DNA of 64,000 nucleotides. Source: Caprimulgus europaeus. Taxonomy: Eukaryota; Chordata; Aves; Caprimulgiformes; Caprimulgidae. The position numbers and the translations under genes are program-made. Of this stretch, positions 61,054-64,000 are shown piece by piece (position 1 is the first letter of the stretch; each line of letters begins with the position of its first letter). The notes under the pieces were generated by a model that was given only the letters and a program-made list of their open reading frames with translations, did no database searches and was not told the origin of the DNA. The stretch is from NCBI GenBank assembly GCA_907165065.1, contig OU015523.1, positions 24,269,834 to 24,333,833 on the forward strand, given 5' to 3'.

Positions 61054-62035
61054 TGTGTTGGGTTTGGGAAGGGGAGCCAGGGGGGGCATTTTTGGTAGTG
61101 GGGGAAGGGGAGGCTTCATGAAATCTACCCTGGCTCCAACACATACCCCCTCCCAGCCCAGGCTGAGCCAATTAGTGATAGAGAAAATCCTCTGTGAATC
61201 TATATTTATGAGGGGAAGGACTGTGTTTATAAGAAGAAGGTAGAGAGGACCTGGAGGAGAGGCCATTGACCCAAACAAAAGATGAGCATCAGCCTACACA
61301 AAGGAAGAGCTTCATTCCCAAGAGGAAGGAGGAGGAGAGGGAGGAGAGAGAACCTCAGACATCCAGTTCATGGAGTAGAAGAAGGCAAAGGAGGCCCCTG
61401 CAGCCCATGGAGGTTCAACAGAGGAGCAGATACCCACATGTAGGACTCCACGCTGGAGCAAAAAAGCTGAGCCTGAGGGCAAGTGTGACTGAATTGAGAC
61501 CTCAAGAGCTGCTCAGTGCCAGAGCCAGGGGGTGTGGAGGTGTACTGGACTGGAGGCCTGACTGCAGCCTGTGGATGTCCCCATGCCAGAGCTGGGAGCT
61601 GAACCTGAAATGGTCCGTGACTCCATGAGAAGTTTACTCTGGAACATCTTGTTCCCGTACTCTCATGCTGGGAAGAGCAACAATGGTGAACTGACTGAAA
61701 CCCCTACTCCCTGTGCCCTGTGCTGCTGGCGGCACAGGAAGGTAGAGAAATTGGGAGCAAAGCAATTTGAACCCAAGAAGAAGGGAGGGGTGGGGGAAAT
61801 TGTTGTAAGATGTGTTTGTTATGTCTCACTGCACTACTCAGATGATTGGTAACAAATTACACTGATTTTAATTCCCCAAGTTGAGTCTGTTTTGCCCATG
61901 ACCATAACTGCTGAGTGAGCTGTCCCTGTCCTTCATCCTAATCCGTGGCCCCTTTTGTTGTGATTCCCTTTCCATCTCATCGGGTGGGGGGAGTGAATGC
62001 AGGAGTGCATGGTCTACCTGTGGTAGACCACCAAA
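61054..62035 (+). mobile_element. Solo LTR inserted in a CR1, with GACAT duplication
   Basis: It begins TGTGTTGGGTTTGGGAAGG and ends GGTAGACCACCAAA. It includes TTTTTGGTAGTGGGGG, GAGCCAATTAGTGATAGAG, TTTATAAGAAGAAGG (a TATA-like start region) and a CCCAAGTTGAGTCTGTTTTG U5 block. GACAT occurs directly on both sides (61049-61053 and 62036-62040). Removing the LTR and one GACAT leaves one continuous CR1 sequence. The same LTR family is present, truncated and inverted, at 46219. Open frames here (61266-61628, 61571-61852) are not genes. Confidence 0.85.
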
Positions 62036-62040
62036 GACAT

Positions 62041-63155
62041 ACACAAACCTGGGACCAAACGGGATGCTTCTGAGAATGGTGGAGGAGTTGGTCAATGTTA
62101 CTGAAAGGTAGTTCTCTTTATCATCTTTTTAAAATCCTGGAAATTTGAGGAGTTCCTTGATGTCTGTAAAGGCAAAAATGAAACCCATGTTCAAGGGACA
62201 AGAAGAGGATTTGGAGAACTCTAGACCGGGCAGTCTCACCTCATTCCCTGGGAAGGTTAGGATGCAAATCCTAACAAGCATTTTTGAGTCACCAGAAGGG
62301 AAATGGGACTAGCTAGCATGGATTTACCAAAGACAAACAACGCCTGACCTTTCTGACAGCCTCCTATGATAAGATCACTGGCTCTGTGAATCATGGGAGA
62401 GAAAGATGTTTACTTTGACTTTAGCAAAATTTTTTATGTAACATACCATAGCATCCTTAGAGAAATTGGTGAAGTCTGAACAGTTGGAGTACATTACAAT
62501 GTGGATGTACTCCACATTGGATGGAAATTTGGGTGGAAAATTGGCTGTTTCAAATGGTCAAGGAGTTTTGATGGAGCACAACTGGCAGTTGATTGCTAGT
62601 GGTGTCTGTCAAAAATTAATACTGTTCCAGTATATACTATTTAATGTAGTACAAATGCCCTAGAAGAAAAGATAAAGTTCAATGCTGGGAAGTCTACAGA
62701 CAATATCAGTCTGGAGGGGAGGGCTCAATGACAGGACTACTATTAAGTGGGATATAGATTTAAGCTAATAGAAAACTTACAATGTTAATCACATGCAAAT
62801 ACAAATTCTGGTATGTGGAACAGTCTAATTCTGTGCAGCAGTGTGGCTGGAGACCAACTCAATATAAAGCATTTGTGAAAAAAATAAATCTTATCTTGGT
62901 GGACAAGAAGCTGAACACAAGTCAGGGGTGTGCTTTTATAAGCATATGTATCTCAGCTGCATATTGGGATGTATTAGGAAGAGTATAGACAGAAGATTGA
63001 AAAATGTTTGGTTGGTTGGGGTTTTTTTAATTTTATTTTTGTCTGTACTCATAACCTGTGAGACTGCATCTGGAGTACTGTCTCCATCTTTGAGCTCCTC
63101 AGTACAGACAGACCATAGCAAGTCCAAGGGGGCATATGGCATATGAAGAAAGGCT
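62041..63155 (+). pseudogene. CR1 LINE reverse-transcriptase fragment, part 2
   Basis: Decayed CR1 ORF2. A segment near 62215-62270 corresponds to the CR1 stretch with RPxSLTSxPGK wording. DVYFDFSKIFYVTYHSIL (about 62406-62460) matches the LINE reverse-transcriptase A-motif region around its catalytic Asp. The later ORF2 end/3' region reads TTGGGATGTATTAGGAAGAG and CTGGAGTACTGTCTCCATC (62958-63090). Many stops and frameshifts occur. CR1-like sequence fades after AAGAAAGGCTCAGAGAAC (63146-63163). Confidence 0.8.
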
Positions 63156-63252
63156 CAGAGAACAGTATTAATTTCTGTATATTCTACCTTCTTTCATTCT
63201 CCTTTGCATCCCCTTGCCTTCTCTCCAAATTCTCAAACAGTCCAATGTGGGA
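63156..63252. other. Unassigned spacer between CR1 and inverted LTR
   Basis: A short pyrimidine-rich stretch that I cannot assign to either neighbour. Confidence 0.4.
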
Positions 63253-63868
63253 TGTGGTGGTTTAACTCCTTTGGCTTGCAGCCAAACACAGTCACACTCT
63301 CACTCTCCCACCTCCCAGGGAGCAAGGGAGAGAATTGGAAAGATAAAGGACAAGGAGACTTACAGGGTGAGATAAAAACAATTTACTAATTGAAATAAAA
63401 TAGTAATGATAACAGCAGTGATAACTGATTATACAAATGAGTGATGTACAGTGCAATTGCTCACCACCTGCAGACCAATGCCCAACCTCTCCCCACTAGC
63501 AATCATGGAGCAGAGACAGTTCCAAAAATGAAACCACAATCCCAGAAGAGCGAGCTTGAGTGATCCCTAAGAGAATATCCCCATTTTCCAGTCAACCCTG
63601 ATTAATATACTGAAGATGAGATGATATGATATGGAATGTCTCATTGGCACATCCAAATGCCAGGTTTGGGTTTTGTTATTTGCTACACTTCTCCTTCACA
63701 GTCCTAATATACCTGTGAACCAGCCAAACATGATGACCTTGGGTAACATGCAGCAACTAATAACATTAGTACTTTATCAACATTCTTGTAATAAAAAATA
63801 CTTACTGAACCTAAAACACAGCTATTCTAGCTACTAAGAGGAAAATTAACTCTATCCTAGCAAAACCA
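63253..63868 (-). mobile_element. ERVL-like LTR, minus strand, related to the LTR at 59139
   Basis: On the minus strand it starts TGGTTTTGCTAGGATAGAG and ends GGAGTTAAACCACCACA. The order of blocks is the same as in 59139-60916, without the nested insert, so it gives the uninterrupted structure of that family (about 616 bp). It contains ATCAGTTATCACTGCTG and TTTATCTCACCCTGTAAG blocks. I could not read a convincing target-site duplication (TGGGA versus GAGGG), so an end may be off by some bases. Confidence 0.8.
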
Positions 63869-63924
63869 GAGGGGGGAAAATACATTTTCAGTAAAAAGAA
63901 TTGCTCTCGATTAAATGTTATACA

Positions 63925-64000
63925 AAATTTTTCACTCTGAAAGGGGTCACACAGTAGTACAGGTTATCCAGAGAGGCTGTGAAATCTCCGTCCTTGGAGA
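63925..64000 (+). mobile_element. CR1 LINE 3' region, cut by the window edge
   Basis: TTTTTCACTCTGAAAGGGG, then ACAGGTTATCCAGAGAGGC and CTCCGTCCTTGGAGA, are standard CR1 3'-region blocks. It may be the continuation of the CR1 at 62041-63155 beyond the inverted LTR, although about 250 bp expected between them are missing. Confidence 0.8.

Noticed and set aside
61266-61852. Open frames rich in Arg/Glu within the LTR
   Set aside because: They lie inside a solo LTR (61054-62035) whose purine-rich sequence stays open by composition.
63248-63873. Target-site duplication around the inverted LTR
   Set aside because: Flanks TGGGA and GAGGG do not match convincingly, so none is claimed.

Overview
The window looks like a repeat-rich, gene-free stretch of a bird chromosome. 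The support is CR1-type LINE fragments (two keep the ATTCTATG-like 3' tip) and several long terminal repeats (LTRs) with the layout of avian ERVL- and ERVK-type elements. There is no bacterial-style gene density. I cannot name the species. No intact host protein gene, tRNA, rRNA or CRISPR array can be supported.

Layout. (1) 1-20996 is a satellite of about 110 tandem monomers of about 190 bp, and it continues past the left edge of the window. The monomers run in one orientation up to a 100-N assembly gap (9269-9368) and in the opposite orientation after it. (2) The array ends sharply at a perfect 15-bp inverted repeat (20997-21032), followed by about 750 bp of less AT-rich, apparently single-copy DNA. 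(3) 21.8-54.2 kb is AT-rich intergenic DNA with scattered CR1 pieces, four LTR insertions (one nested in another), a long ATTTC pentanucleotide repeat, and one speculative exon-like ORF. (4) 54.2-64.0 kb is a pile-up of mobile elements. It holds a decayed endogenous retrovirus (5' LTR, tRNA-Lys-type primer-binding site, gag-region remnant, broken protease/reverse transcriptase/RNase H/integrase), an LTR split by a second insertion, a CR1 split by a solo LTR, and an inverted LTR related to the one 4 kb upstream.

How the parts relate. Nothing works as a pathway; the information is in the order of insertions. Target-site duplications (TSDs) can be read directly for several events: ACTTC around the LTR at 41629-42931, GACAT around the LTR at 61054-62035, ATATG around the insert at 59364-60509, and an imperfect TATGT/CATGT around the LTR at 59139-60916. 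The last one, plus the poor match to the 5' LTR, suggests that the LTR just downstream of the retroviral pol remnant is a separate solo LTR and not that provirus's own 3' LTR. The features most worth following up are the orientation switch and mosaic monomers of the satellite and the hairpin at its edge.
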